Part shown: in pieces, positions 1 to 9,892 of the stretch
Layout of the letters: every line of letters begins with the position of its first letter
How positions within the stretch are numbered: the stretch's first letter is position 1
Assembly (NCBI GenBank): GCA_001969505.1
Contig: CM007644.1
Coordinates: 1 to 62,475, forward strand
Direction: 5' to 3'
Source: Zancudomyces culisetae
Taxonomy: Eukaryota > Kickxellomycota > Harpellomycetes > Harpellales > Legeriomycetaceae
DNA length: 62,475 bases
The notes under the pieces: generated by a model
The model's input: only the letters and a program-made list of their open reading frames with translations
Database searches by the model: none
Told to the model about the DNA's origin: nothing
Translations under genes and position numbers: made by a program

Positions 1-964
1 TTTTTTTTTACTATTTATTTTTATTTATAGTATATAATACTATTAATTTTTTATATCCCTTACCTCACCTCCCTTAATATATTTATTTATTTTTGATATA
101 TAAAATAATATATTTTTAATAGTTTTTTTATTTTTAGTAATAATATATTACCTTATTTTTTTATTAAGTCTTTTATACTAGTTAAAAATTCTTTTTTAGT
201 ACACTTTATAGAGATATTTTTTTATCAAATAAAATATTTAGGTATTTTATATTTGTTATAATTGCATATAGAGAATAATATATTACCTTTTTTAGGTATT
301 TTATACTTATTTTTATTGATTTTTAAAGATTTATATATATAACCTAAATAAATTATAGATAAAATTCTTAAAATAAAATATCTTTAGGATATTTGGTATA
401 ATAAAATGATATATTATTCTTATATATAACCTGTTTAAATATCTAAATATATTAAGAATGTTCTTATATATAGCCAGTTAAAATATCTATAGATATTTGG
501 TATCTATAACAGTTAATTAAATCAATTAATATGAAAAAATGGTATAATCTATAAACACTTATATAAAATATCTTAAAATAAATATTTTTAACTAAATATT
601 AGTCTTTAGATAAGTAATTTATAATTAGGATATTAAGAATATAAAAAAATATTATAACTTATATAAGAATAGTAATTGATATATATATTAATATTAACAA
701 ATTTCTATAAATATAAAATACTAGTATAATTTGTATAGTATATGATATTATTTTCTAAATATCTATAGATAAATATTTTTTTATATTAGTATCCTTATAT
801 ATAGCCACTTATTAAAAAATAATATATTATGGTAATTTATATCCACTAATTTAATATATAAAATGAATCATATATTATGATAATATATAGCCACTTAAAA
901 TATCTAAAGATATCTTAGATAAATATAAAAAAAAATATTAATAATATTATATAAAATAATTTAA
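1..964. other. Spacer between nad2 start and nad5 end
   Basis: No gene is supported here. The DNA is extremely AT-rich and holds short palindromes such as AAATATCTATAGATATTT (482-499) and one member of a dispersed family (TTATTAAGTCTTTTA followed by TTATAGAGATA, about 160-217). On the minus strand bases 57-73 are the G-rich leader element of nad2. Confidence 0.7.
57..73 (-). promoter_or_regulatory. G-rich 5' leader element of nad2 (copy in the overlap)
   Basis: The minus strand reads GGGAGGTGAGGTAAGGG, four G runs, about 60 nt before the nad2 ATG at 58653 on the circle. The genomic position is 58713-58729. Similar elements precede rps3 and atp6. Confidence 0.45.
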
Positions 965-975
965 GGGGGGTATTA
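965..975 (-). terminator. C-rich 3' end motif of nad5
   Basis: The minus strand reads TAATACCCCCC and its TAA is the nad5 stop codon. The 44 bases from the motif onward (932-975) are identical to the 3' flank of rps3 (9882-9925). Confidence 0.7.
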
Positions 976-2922
976 AATAAATAATAATGTTAAAACAAAA
1001 AATAAAATAATTAATGGTTTTATAAATAATAAAAAGAAGAAAATTATTAAACTTAATATTATATAAACACCATAATGTGGTATTATACCTGTATCATAAT
1101 AAGAAATAGATATATTAATATTTTTAAATATTTTAATAAATCCTGTAGGTCCTAAAAATTCAAATACACCTTGATCTAAAACTTTATTAGTTAAATTAGA
1201 AAAATAAAAATAAGGTTTTATTATAAAAGAAGCATAAATAGCATCTAAATAATAACCATTACTAAAAATATATTTAAATTTAGAAAAATAATTTAATTTA
1301 GGTATAGTAGATCTTATTGCTAAGAATTCTGAATTATAAAAATAATAAAATATAGTAAAAAATAAAGCTATTAAACTAAGACATAAAGGTAATAAAGAAT
1401 AAAAATTTGAATTAGAAAATTCAGCTTCTAAAAGATTTAATGAATAAGAAATAGATAATGAATTACCCCAAAAAGGAGTACCAAAACCAATAAATAAATC
1501 TTTAAAAAAATATCCAAAAAATATACTAAATATTGTTAAAAATATAATAGGAATAGTAATATAAATTGAATGATTAGATTCTAAAATATAATGTTTTTTA
1601 GGTCCATAAGGTTTTATTAAATATACTAAACAAATTAATTTTATAGAATAAATACTTGTTAAAAAAGCTGTTATTGTACCAAACCAATAAGCAAAAGAAC
1701 CTATATAAATATAAGTACCTAAAGATGCAGCAATTATAAAATCTTTAGAATAAAAACCTGTTAAAAAAGGAAATGCCATTAAACTTAAAGAACCTGAAAA
1801 TATAGCTATATATATTAAAGGATCTATATTTATAAAACCACCTATTTTATATATATTTTGTTCATCATAAATAGAATGTAAAATCGCACCAGCTGATAAA
1901 AATAATAATGCTTTAAAAAATCCATGATTTACAATATGAAATATAGCTATATCATATTGACATATACCACATGCTATAAAACAATAAGCTAATTGACTCA
2001 TTGTTGAATATGCTATTATTTTTTTTATATCATTTTGTGTTAAAGCCATTAATGCAGCTAATAATGCTGATATACTACCTATAAGAATTATTAATGTTAA
2101 TGTTATATTAGAATATTGTAAAACCGGTGATATTCTAATTAATAAATATACACCTGCTGTAACCATTGTAGCTGCATGTAATAATGCTGATACAGGTGTA
2201 GGACCTTCCATAGCTCTAGGTAACCAAGTATTTAAACCTAATTGTGCACTTTTAGCCATAGCACCTATAAATAATGGTATTACAAATAAAGTTATATTTG
2301 TATTTTCTTCTATATTATGTGCTACACTAAATATTGTTGTAAATGATATAGAACCAAAAATATAAAATATTATATATATACCTATACTAATAGACCAATC
2401 ACCTACTCTATTCATTATTAATGCTAACATAGCTGATTTATTAGCTTCTAAACGTGTATACCAAAAATTTATTAATAAAAATGAACATATACCAATACCT
2501 TCCCAACCTATAAATAAAAATAAAAGATTATCTGCTGATATTAATAATAACATAAAAAATGTAAATAAAGATAAATAAGAAAAAAATCTTTGTTTATGAG
2601 GATCTCCTTCCATATAACCTATTGAAAATATATGAACACATGTTGATATTAATGTTACTAATATAGCCATTGATACTGTTAAACTATCTAAATATAAACC
2701 CCAATTTATTTCTAATAATTCTAGATCAATCCAATTTATATAAGAAAAAGCTAAAGGTGAACCTGTTATACCTATTTCATAAAAACTTATTATAGCTAAT
2801 ATAGCTGTTATACCTATACATATACTACTTATTATACCTGATCCTTTTTGTCCTATATAACGACCTAATAAACCTGATATAATTGCACTTATTAAAGGTA
2901 TTATTATTAAAATAGTATACAT
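973..2922 (-). CDS. nad5: NADH dehydrogenase subunit 5
   Basis: The 649-residue protein is the antiporter-like ND5 subunit of respiratory complex I in the inner membrane, part of the proton-pumping arm. It starts at an ATG with the classic hydrophobic N-terminus, contains the conserved core around residues 220-260 (AMEGPTPVSALLHAATMV) and ends with a lateral-helix and terminal membrane segment typical of ND5. Length is normal for fungi and there is no intron. The stop TAA forms the start of the C-rich end motif. trnV lies 63 nt upstream on the same strand, so the two are probably co-transcribed. An identical copy at 59629-61578 is the same gene seen again across the circular join. Confidence 0.97.
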   Translation of the reverse strand: MYTILIIIPLISAIISGLLGRYIGQKGSGIISSICIGITAILAIISFYEIGITGSPLAFSYINWIDLELLEINWGLYLDSLTVSMAILVTLISTCVHIFSIGYMEGDPHKQRFFSYLSLFTFFMLLLISADNLLFLFIGWEGIGICSFLLINFWYTRLEANKSAMLALIMNRVGDWSISIGIYIIFYIFGSISFTTIFSVAHNIEENTNITLFVIPLFIGAMAKSAQLGLNTWLPRAMEGPTPVSALLHAATMVTAGVYLLIRISPVLQYSNITLTLIILIGSISALLAALMALTQNDIKKIIAYSTMSQLAYCFIACGICQYDIAIFHIVNHGFFKALLFLSAGAILHSIYDEQNIYKIGGFINIDPLIYIAIFSGSLSLMAFPFLTGFYSKDFIIAASLGTYIYIGSFAYWFGTITAFLTSIYSIKLICLVYLIKPYGPKKHYILESNHSIYITIPIIFLTIFSIFFGYFFKDLFIGFGTPFWGNSLSISYSLNLLEAEFSNSNFYSLLPLCLSLIALFFTIFYYFYNSEFLAIRSTIPKLNYFSKFKYIFSNGYYLDAIYASFIIKPYFYFSNLTNKVLDQGVFEFLGPTGFIKIFKNINISISYYDTGIIPHYGVYIILSLIIFFFLLFIKPLIILFFVLTLLFI

Positions 2923-2985
2923 TTTATAATATTTAAATCCATTTTTATTTTTTATTATTTTTATACTTTACTCATTATTTTTTAA

Positions 2986-3057
2986 TAGGAATTAGTAGAT
3001 TCGAACTACTTCTCTTTATTTGTAAGATAAATGCTCTACCTATTAAGCTAAATCCCT
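2986..3057 (-). tRNA. trnV: tRNA-Val (UAC)
   Basis: Full cloverleaf on the minus strand: acceptor AGGGATT/AATTCCT, anticodon loop CTTACAA giving UAC, and T loop TTCGAAT. It lies upstream of nad5. Confidence 0.93.
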
Positions 3058-3784
3058 TTTTTTTAAATATAAAAAAGATTTATTTAATAAAAAAACATTT
3101 AAAATACTAAATATCAATGATATATTTTATATAATTATTAAAATATTATTCAACTTAATATTTCTTTTTTCTATATTCACCATTATTATTTTATAATTTT
3201 TTTGTTTTTATATAAGTCTTTATATATTTTATATTTTTTAAGTTTATATTACCTAATTATTTATATAATATTTTTATATATTTTTACTAGTTATATATAC
3301 CAAATATCTAAAAATATTAGGATTAATATTTTTAACTAAATATCAATTGATATTTTTTATTCTAATAATTTGTATTTTAATACCAATAACCAAATAAAAT
3401 ATCAAAGAGTAAATATCTTTAGATAAATATTTAAAAATATTAGTAATTTCTATACAAGTTATATATTATAGAAATACTTACTGATATTAAAAAAAAAAAT
3501 AATTTATATAAATGTATTATAATCATATAAAAATTTAATTTATCTATTAATATATAAACATTGATTCGAATAAGATTATAAGTTAACCCTTAAATAACTT
3601 ATAATTTTTAGCTATAAATATAATATTTTATTTCTGTTATAAATAATTTATACTAGTAATGATAACATTGTATTAATATTCTAGTTAGAAATAACTTATC
3701 TTTGATATTTTAGATATTTGGTAGATATAATATATAAGAATATTATTGATTTTTTATAATCGATATTTATAAAAAAAATAAGAA
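3058..3784. other. Spacer between trnV and cob
   Basis: AT-rich, with no coding or RNA signal recognised. It holds repeated short palindromes built from TAAATATCTTTAGATA-like units. Confidence 0.6.
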
Positions 3785-6700
3785 TTATAATTTATGATTT
3801 AGGAAATAAAAGAGGGGGGTATTATTTTTAGTAATTATAGAAGAAAATGTATTTTCTATTATACCTAATAAAGGAATTATAAATAAAAAATAAGAAAAAT
3901 AAAATATAGAACTATATTGTCCTATAATAGTAAAAGGTAATTCTGCATGATTAGCACCAATCCAACCTAATATAAGGAAATTTACTACAAAAATATAAAA
4001 AAATAATTTAAAAAGTGGTTTAAATTGAGTACTTCTAACATTACTAATATCTACAAAAGGTAAAATTAAAAATATTAAAATAGCAGCAACCATACCTATA
4101 ACACCTAATAATTTATTAGGTATAGATCTTAAAATAGTATAAAAAGGTAATAAATAAAACTCTGGTACTATCGCAGTAGGAGTAACTAAAGGATTACCTG
4201 GTATATAATTATCAGGTTCAACTAATAAATTAGGAGTAAAGAAAACAAAATAAAAGAAAATTAGGAAAAAACTAAAGAAACCTACATAATCTTTATAAGA
4301 AAAATAAGGATGAAAAGGTATTTTATCAACATTACTACTTATACCTAAAGGATTATTAGCTATAAAAAAAATTTATTTTTATTTCGACTGTACATTAAAT
4401 ATTAAAAATATATATATTTTAAACTGTAAGTTAATATCCATAAGTGACCCAGTCTGTAGCGATCATATTATATTATTTACTTACTAATAATATATACAAC
4501 CGACGGTCTTAAATATATATAAATTTTTTAACCGTTTTCACTTATATTGCCTGATATATAAAATATATCAAAAATCCCTGTCAGAATTTTAAATATAATA
4601 AAAAAGATTTATTATATTACGACTATTTTTTATAAACCTAATTTATAATACATAGATTTATGAAAATAAGGTAAGACTATACTACGTAATAAAAAAATAG
4701 AATTAACTTTAATATATAATTGATGTTGTTTAGATTTAGTAAAACTATGAATGGAACAATTTAAATCCCATTTTTTTTTTAATGTTAATATTAATAAATT
4801 TATTTCATCTTTTGTAAAAGAATTTGTTGCTATTATAACATTATTATCTTTCCAATATCCTACATCCATAATCCAAATAGCTAATGCTAAAGGAGTTAAA
4901 TATTCATTAATATTTAAGGGAATTCTTTTTTTTTTATTACTATAAAATAATTTATATAACCATAATAAATTAGAATAACTATATGTATTAAATTTATAAT
5001 ATTCATATATTTTATTATTTAATATATTTTTATATATTTTAGGTAAATTATTATTAGTAAAACCTCTATCATTTAAAAATTTAAATAACCAAAATAAATA
5101 TTTTTTATGTATAATACTTTGTTTGAATATAAATCTTACCCCTCCATTTGCTAATCTTTCTCCATTACAATTTCCTAATAATGAACCTATTAATAAAGAG
5201 ATAATATCTTCATTATGAGGACCTATTCTATTTTTAGCTTTAAAATTAGGTAATATAAAAGCTAAAATAGGGATTTTAGAATTAAAATAACAAATAAATT
5301 TCATATAAAAAAAAGGTTTTTTAAAAAATTTTGGGCCTAAAAACCCATTTTGATGTAAACCTATTAAATGTAATATAACTAAAGCAGCTAAAACAAAAGG
5401 TAATAAATAATGTAAAGAAAAAAATCTATTAATAGTAGCATTACTTACACTATAATTACCCCATATAAAATTTACTAAATCTGTACCTATCCATGGTATA
5501 GCAGAACATAAATTAGTAATAACAGTAGCCAAATTTTTAAAAGTCCATAGACTTTCTTGTACTTTTTTTAATCAAATTATATGATTATGTCTTTAGACGT
5601 AAAAATACCCTGAGGGTAGGGTACTCCCCTAATAAAAAAGGGGAAAGCCTTGAAAAAGAAGTTAAAACCTTCTTTAAAAATTCCGACTGTACATTAAGCA
5701 TCATTTCAGACACCTATTACTGAACCAGTCTGTTGCGATTTTATATTAAACCGATAGTCTTGATATTTTATAATATCTTGACTTATTTTCAGTAATATAG
5801 CCCTATTATCATATTATTATTTTTTAATATAAATTACATAATAACAAAAAAGATTTAAATTAAATCTTTTTCCAATAAGACTATGGTACAATTTATAATA
5901 TAAATTTATATTTCATACTAGGATGTAACCAAGGACTAACTATTTTAAATAATTCAGAGATACATTTTTTATGAATATATAAACAATATTGATCAATACT
6001 TCCTGTTTTATGAATAGATATAGTTAAGCAATATTTTTTTTTTAAAATATTTGCTAAAAATTCTACTTCTTTATAAGTAAAAGAATTTGTTGAAATTTTT
6101 AATCCTTTACCACTTCTACAACCATCATCCATTATCCAAATAGTAAGAGCTAAAGGAGTTAAATATTGTTCAATAATTTCAAAAGGTATTATTTTTTTAT
6201 TATTTTTATAAAAATTATCTTGAAAATAATTAAAACTAGTATAAGTCCATGTTTTAAATCTTATAACATATCTAATTGTATTTTTTTTACCTATTCTTGA
6301 TTTTATTTCAGGTATTTTTTGATTACAATAACCTCTTAAAGATAATTCATTATGTAACCATAATAAATAACTACTATTAGTATGTTCTTGTTGAAAACAA
6401 AATCTACTTCCTTTTCCATGACGTTCTAAATAAGAATCTCCTAATAAACTACCAATAAGTATAGATAATAGATCAATATTATGAGGACCTACCCTACGAA
6501 TGGAAGGTATTATAAATTGTAGTGAATATATCATATATTCACCTGAAAACTTGTATAAATTTTCAGCCATTTGGGGCAAATTTTCACCCCATAACGACAT
6601 TTGACCAAAAGGTAAAACATACAAATTTCCAATTTAAAAATAAATAAGTAATAAAATATTTTCTTATCATTTATGATTAAAAATAACTTTTTATTCACTT

Positions 6701-8268
6701 ATTTATGACCTTTTATTTTTAAACCCGATATTAATCAGCGATCATTTTTGGTATAATATATTTAAGTTATAATGATCGGAAATTCCGACTGTACATTAAG
6801 CATCATTTCAGACACCCACCAGTGAACCAGTCTGTAGCGATATTATATACTACCGACGGTCTTAATATAAAGGATAATATTTTTAACCGTTTTCACTAGC
6901 ATTGCCTTGAATATAAAATATTCAATCAAACTTATTTAGTTTGACTATCTAACATTAATTACTTTACTATATAATTTGTGTAATCTGATGATAGGACTAT
7001 AAAATTTATATTATTTTTTATATTTTATATAAAATTTATTTCTAAAAATTTTTTTTTCTATTATAAATTTTTTAACAGTTTTAGTACAACATTTATAATC
7101 TTTACAAAAATTTTTAATATTAGAATATTCTTTTAAGATATTATTATTGATATCTAATAATTCCAAAACCTTACTTGATTTTATTTTATATTTATTTTTT
7201 AGTGTTTCAGTTCTATTTAAAGCTTTAAAAGACATTAAAGCTTTAATTTCATCAGATAATATTTTATTTTTATTTAATAAACCTATTCTATCTTTTCTTT
7301 CTTGTGAATAATTTTCTCTCATTTTTTTTATAGTTTCTATAGTATGTTTATAACCATAAAAAGAACCTACTATTGATAAAAAATTATATTCTGGTTTATA
7401 TAAAGAAATATATTTAGTTTCTAAATTTAATAAATCTGTATAATTATCTATATCTATAGGATTATCATAAAATTCTAATATTAAATATGTTAAATTATTT
7501 ATATTATATTTATCTACTGCTTTACTTAATAATTTATTACCTGTTTTATATATTAAATGTTATTTTAATCTTTTATATAAATTGTTAGTAATACAACAAC
7601 CAATATAATATTTATTATTTAAATTATTAAATATCATATAAATCCCTGATTTATTTTTTAAATCATGTTTTATTAAATTTAAATTTTCATAAATATTATG
7701 ATATATTTTTACATAACTAATATTTAAAGAATTTAATTTATTATTAATATTTTTTTTGAGATATTGGGGATTTATCATATTTATTATTATTATTATTCCC
7801 TAATAAAAAATTTTTAGAAATATTTATTTTATATTTATAATTTTTAATATTTTTTCATCTTAGGCAATATTTTTTACCTAAAAAACCTATTATTATCATT
7901 AAGAAGAATATTATAACACCTATAGTCCATAAAAATACTCTAGGTTTTCTATATGATCCATAATATATTCCTTTTGCTATATGAATATATACACATATAA
8001 AAAAAAATCCTGCACCATTAGCATGCATATATCTTATTATATAACCATTATTAACATCTCTCATAATATGTTCTATACTTAAGAATGCTAAATCTATATT
8101 AGGTGTGTAATGCATTGCTAAAAAAACACCTGTTATAATTTGGATAATAAAACATATTCCTAATAATGAACCAAAATTCCATAAATATGATATATTACTT
8201 GGAGCTGGTGAATCTACTATATAATCGTTAAATAATGTTAATACTGGATTAGATTTTAATAATTTCAT
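3785..8268 (-). CDS. cob: Apocytochrome b, four exons
   Basis: Cytochrome b of complex III, carrying the two b hemes and the quinone sites. Minus-strand exons are 8268-7876, 6621-6586, 5529-5343 and 4359-3785, total 1191 nt and 396 residues, with frame kept throughout. Introns follow coding positions 393, 429 and 616; each upstream exon ends in T and each intron ends in G, as group I introns do. Landmarks are [10 protein letters not shown] in exon 1, [10 protein letters not shown] across exons 1-2 and SNNPLGI across exons 3-4. The Qo-site motif usually written PEWY reads PEFY here (exon 4). The frame runs through the C-rich end motif (3814-3824) and stops only at 3785, adding about twelve residues after the motif. 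Exon 2 is only 36 nt. Confidence 0.95.
3814..3824 (-). terminator. C-rich motif inside the cob 3' end
   Basis: The minus strand reads TAATACCCCCC, but in the cob frame it is AAT-ACC-CCC, coding Asn-Thr-Pro. The stop codon lies about 27 nt beyond the motif. Confidence 0.65.
4360..5342 (-). mobile_element. cob intron 3 (group I)
   Basis: Placed after cob coding position 616; exon 3 ends GGGT and the intron ends ATAG. Towards its 3' end it carries the same catalytic-core blocks as cob introns 1 and 2, cox2 intron 1 and cox1 intron 2 (ACAGACTGGGTCA, then TTAATGTACAGTCG). Its reading frame is fused to exon 3. Confidence 0.88.
4630..5342 (-). CDS. LAGLIDADG protein of cob intron 3, catalytic residues lost
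   Basis: About 237 intron-encoded residues continue in frame from cob exon 3. It is of the LAGLIDADG_2 type, like the protein of cob intron 2, with the opening [18 protein letters not shown] and the second motif [11 protein letters not shown]. The eighth position of each LAGLIDADG motif normally carries the catalytic acid. Here it is Asn in the first (LIGSLLGNC) and Val in the second (LAIWIMDVG), while the intron 2 relative keeps Asp at both. The frame is otherwise intact. Inference: cleavage activity is lost, but the protein may still help splicing as a maturase. Confidence 0.85.
5530..6585 (-). mobile_element. cob intron 2 (group I)
   Basis: Placed after cob coding position 429, between MSLWG and ATVITNL. 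Exon 2 ends GGT and the intron ends TTG. The core blocks near the 3' end match those of introns 1 and 3. It holds an intact LAGLIDADG frame fused to exon 2. Confidence 0.9.
5893..6585 (-). CDS. LAGLIDADG homing endonuclease of cob intron 2
   Basis: About 230 intron-coded residues in frame with exon 2, so a processed fusion is likely. It is a LAGLIDADG_2-type protein: [18 protein letters not shown] supplies the first motif and [11 protein letters not shown] the second, both with the catalytic Asp. The expected role is to cut intronless cob alleles and spread the intron. It is the intact relative of the damaged protein in cob intron 3 and of the decayed frame in the cox2 intron. Confidence 0.88.
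   Translation of the reverse strand, partial: ENLPQMAENLYKFSGEYMIYSLQFIIPSIRRVGPHNIDLLSILIGSLLGDSYLERHGKGSRFCFQQEHTNSSYLLWLHNELSLRGYCNQKIPEIKSRIGKKNTIRYVIRFKTWTYTSFNYFQDNFYKNNKKIIPFEIIEQYLTPLALTIWIMDDGCRSGKGLKISTNSFTYKEVEFLANILKKKYCLTISIHKTGSIDQYCLYIHKKCISELFKIVSPWLHPSMKYKFIL
6622..7875 (-). mobile_element. cob intron 1 (group I)
   Basis: Placed after cob coding position 393, between GFLG and YVLPFG, a very common fungal insertion site. Exon 1 ends GGT and the intron ends TTG. The core lies at 6781-6915. The reading frame inside is of the GIY-YIG kind, unlike those of the sibling introns 2 and 3. Confidence 0.9.
7011..7778 (-). pseudogene. GIY-YIG endonuclease of cob intron 1, broken by one TAA
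   Basis: From the ATG at 7778 the frame carries the catalytic opening SGIYMIFNN and KYYIGCC, then meets TAA at 7560-7562. After that single stop the same frame stays open for about 180 codons to 7011, with the [14 protein letters not shown] block and a C-terminal DNA-binding NUMOD-like part ([16 protein letters not shown]). No frameshift is needed. The stop is the 13th codon after YIG. It may be a dead gene, or a short N-terminal product plus read-through; the sequence cannot decide. Confidence 0.8.
7876..8268 (-). CDS. cob: cob exon 1
   Basis: The first 131 codons of apocytochrome b, from the ATG at 8268. Listed separately because the next exon is 1254 nt away. Membrane segments A and B with heme-ligand histidines are in this exon. 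Confidence 0.94.
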
Positions 8269-9137
8269 TTTATAATTTATTTATTTATTTTGTATTGAAA
8301 ATTTATTAAGTATTGATTTTAAACAATCACTATTCCAATATATATCGTTGCTTAAGCTTTTTATGTTTAAGAATATTTACCTTCTTTTTTTATTATTATA
8401 AAGATTTATAAAAAAAATAATTTTATAAGTATGTTTATTATAAAAAATTTTTAAAGTATATAAACGAGTAATATTTATTATAATAGTTTATAATAAATAT
8501 ATTATAGTATATTATTTATAGGTTAACTTATATTTTTATTATAGAAAAATAATAAAAGTAGTATTAAATAAATAAAATATTTTAATACAATTTACTTATA
8601 TGTATAATTACTAATAATTTTAGAGGTTAATAAATTTAAAATATCTTTAGATATTAGTTATTTATAACTAGAACATTATAATATAATTTATAAGTATCAT
8701 ATATTTACCTTTTAATTTATATTATATTTAATTTATGTATTAAATTAACTTTTTATTAAAAATTTTACTATGTATTTTTTATTATCTAATTTACATAATT
8801 TATTTAATAGTCATTATTAATAAATAAAAATTGATTATATTATCTTTTTTTTACCTTAATATTTATTAAATATACAAATTATATATTTAAAATATTCTAG
8901 TTATAAATTACTTATCTTTTATATTTATAGATATTAATTTAAAATATTTAATTTGTTTTAAATATTAGGTTAATATAATTCATTAATATATAAAAAATAT
9001 TAAATATAATAAAAATATTATAAGAAAAATATATCTCTTATACATTAAGAAATCTTTTATATAAAATATTATTTTATTATTATATAAATCTAAATTATAT
9101 AAAAATAGTTTATAAAAATATATATGTTTTTATAAAA
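8269..9137. other. Divergent spacer between cob and rps3
   Basis: cob and rps3 are transcribed away from each other here, so promoters for both are expected, but no motif is recognised. The region is AT-rich with short palindromes and has no supported gene. Confidence 0.55.
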
Positions 9138-9152
9138 GGGTGGTAAAGGTGG
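9138..9152 (+). promoter_or_regulatory. G-rich 5' leader element of rps3
   Basis: GGGTGGTAAAGGTGG, four G runs, lies 36 nt before the rps3 ATG. It resembles the atp6 and nad2 leader elements and could form a two-layer G-quadruplex in RNA or bind a protein. The function is inferred. Confidence 0.45.
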
Positions 9153-9188
9153 TGAAAAAAGAGATGAGAATAATATATTCATATTAAT

Positions 9189-9884
9189 ATGGGTAAAAGA
9201 CATAGTACTAGTTTAAAATTAAGACATATAGGAAATTGGAATAATATATCATATAATAATAATAATATTAATAAAGAAAAAATAATTAAATTTATTTTAA
9301 ATTCATATTTTATAGAAAAAGCTATTATTAGTGAACCTATATTTATATATAAATTAAATGAAATAAAAATTATAATATATTATTGGTCATCATTTAATTT
9401 ACTATTAGATAAAGATATTAATAAAATTTTATTATATATTAATAATATATTAAATATAAAAGTTAATATTAATATTATTAAATTAAAAAAACCTTATTTA
9501 TCAAGTAAAATACTATCAGAATATATAAGTATAAATATAAAAAAATATAATATTAAAAAAATAGCTAAAAAAATAATAAAACAAATTAAAATAGAAAAAA
9601 AACTATTGAATCCTTTAATTAATTTTAATTATAATAATATAAAATATTATTATATTAATAAAAAATTATATAGTAGTATTTCTGGTATTAAATTAGTTTT
9701 TAAAGGACGTTTAAGTAAAAGAAGAACTGCAGAAAGAAAAAAAATATTAACTTTTAATAAAGGATTTCTTAATAAAAATAGTTTATTTACTTTAATTGAT
9801 TATAAATCACCTTATAATTTTAAATTTATTAATGGTTCTATAGGTATAAAAACTATTTTAAATAATACTATACATTTTATTTAA
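9189..9884 (+). CDS. rps3: Ribosomal protein S3
   Basis: The 231-residue protein is the small-subunit ribosomal protein S3, often the only ribosomal protein kept in fungal mtDNA. The C-terminal half is diagnostic: GIKLVFKGRLSKRRTAERKK, then a glycine-rich INGSIGIKT ending. The N-terminus keeps the HSTSLKLRHIGNWNN-like opening. The middle is Asn/Ile/Lys-rich from AT pressure, and the protein is shorter than most fungal forms. The stop TAA is part of the end motif. It stands alone on the plus strand with a G-rich leader. Confidence 0.88.
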   Translation: MGKRHSTSLKLRHIGNWNNISYNNNNINKEKIIKFILNSYFIEKAIISEPIFIYKLNEIKIIIYYWSSFNLLLDKDINKILLYINNILNIKVNINIIKLKKPYLSSKILSEYISINIKKYNIKKIAKKIIKQIKIEKKLLNPLINFNYNNIKYYYINKKLYSSISGIKLVFKGRLSKRRTAERKKILTFNKGFLNKNSLFTLIDYKSPYNFKFINGSIGIKTILNNTIHFI

Positions 9885-9892
9885 TACCCCCC
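9882..9892 (+). terminator. C-rich 3' end motif of rps3
   Basis: TAATACCCCCC, with TAA as the stop. The next 33 bases are the same as those after nad5. Confidence 0.7.

Larger units (their letters stand above)
1..3819. repeat. Terminal redundancy, left copy
   Basis: This stretch recurs at 58657-62475 with a constant offset of 58656. It holds the nad2 leader, nad5, trnV and the 3' end of cob. The only difference seen is T3500 against A62156, inside an A run. The plain reading is a circular molecule of 58,656 bp sequenced past its join, not a true 3.8-kb duplication. Confidence 0.93.

Noticed and set aside
1-3819. True duplication of nad5-trnV, or a linear genome with terminal direct repeats
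   Set aside because: The copies are at the exact ends of the window, near-identical, and cut a gene (cob) at an arbitrary point. Reading past the join of a circle explains this more simply.
4751-4945. Plus-strand frame in cob intron 3
   Set aside because: Antisense to the LAGLIDADG frame.
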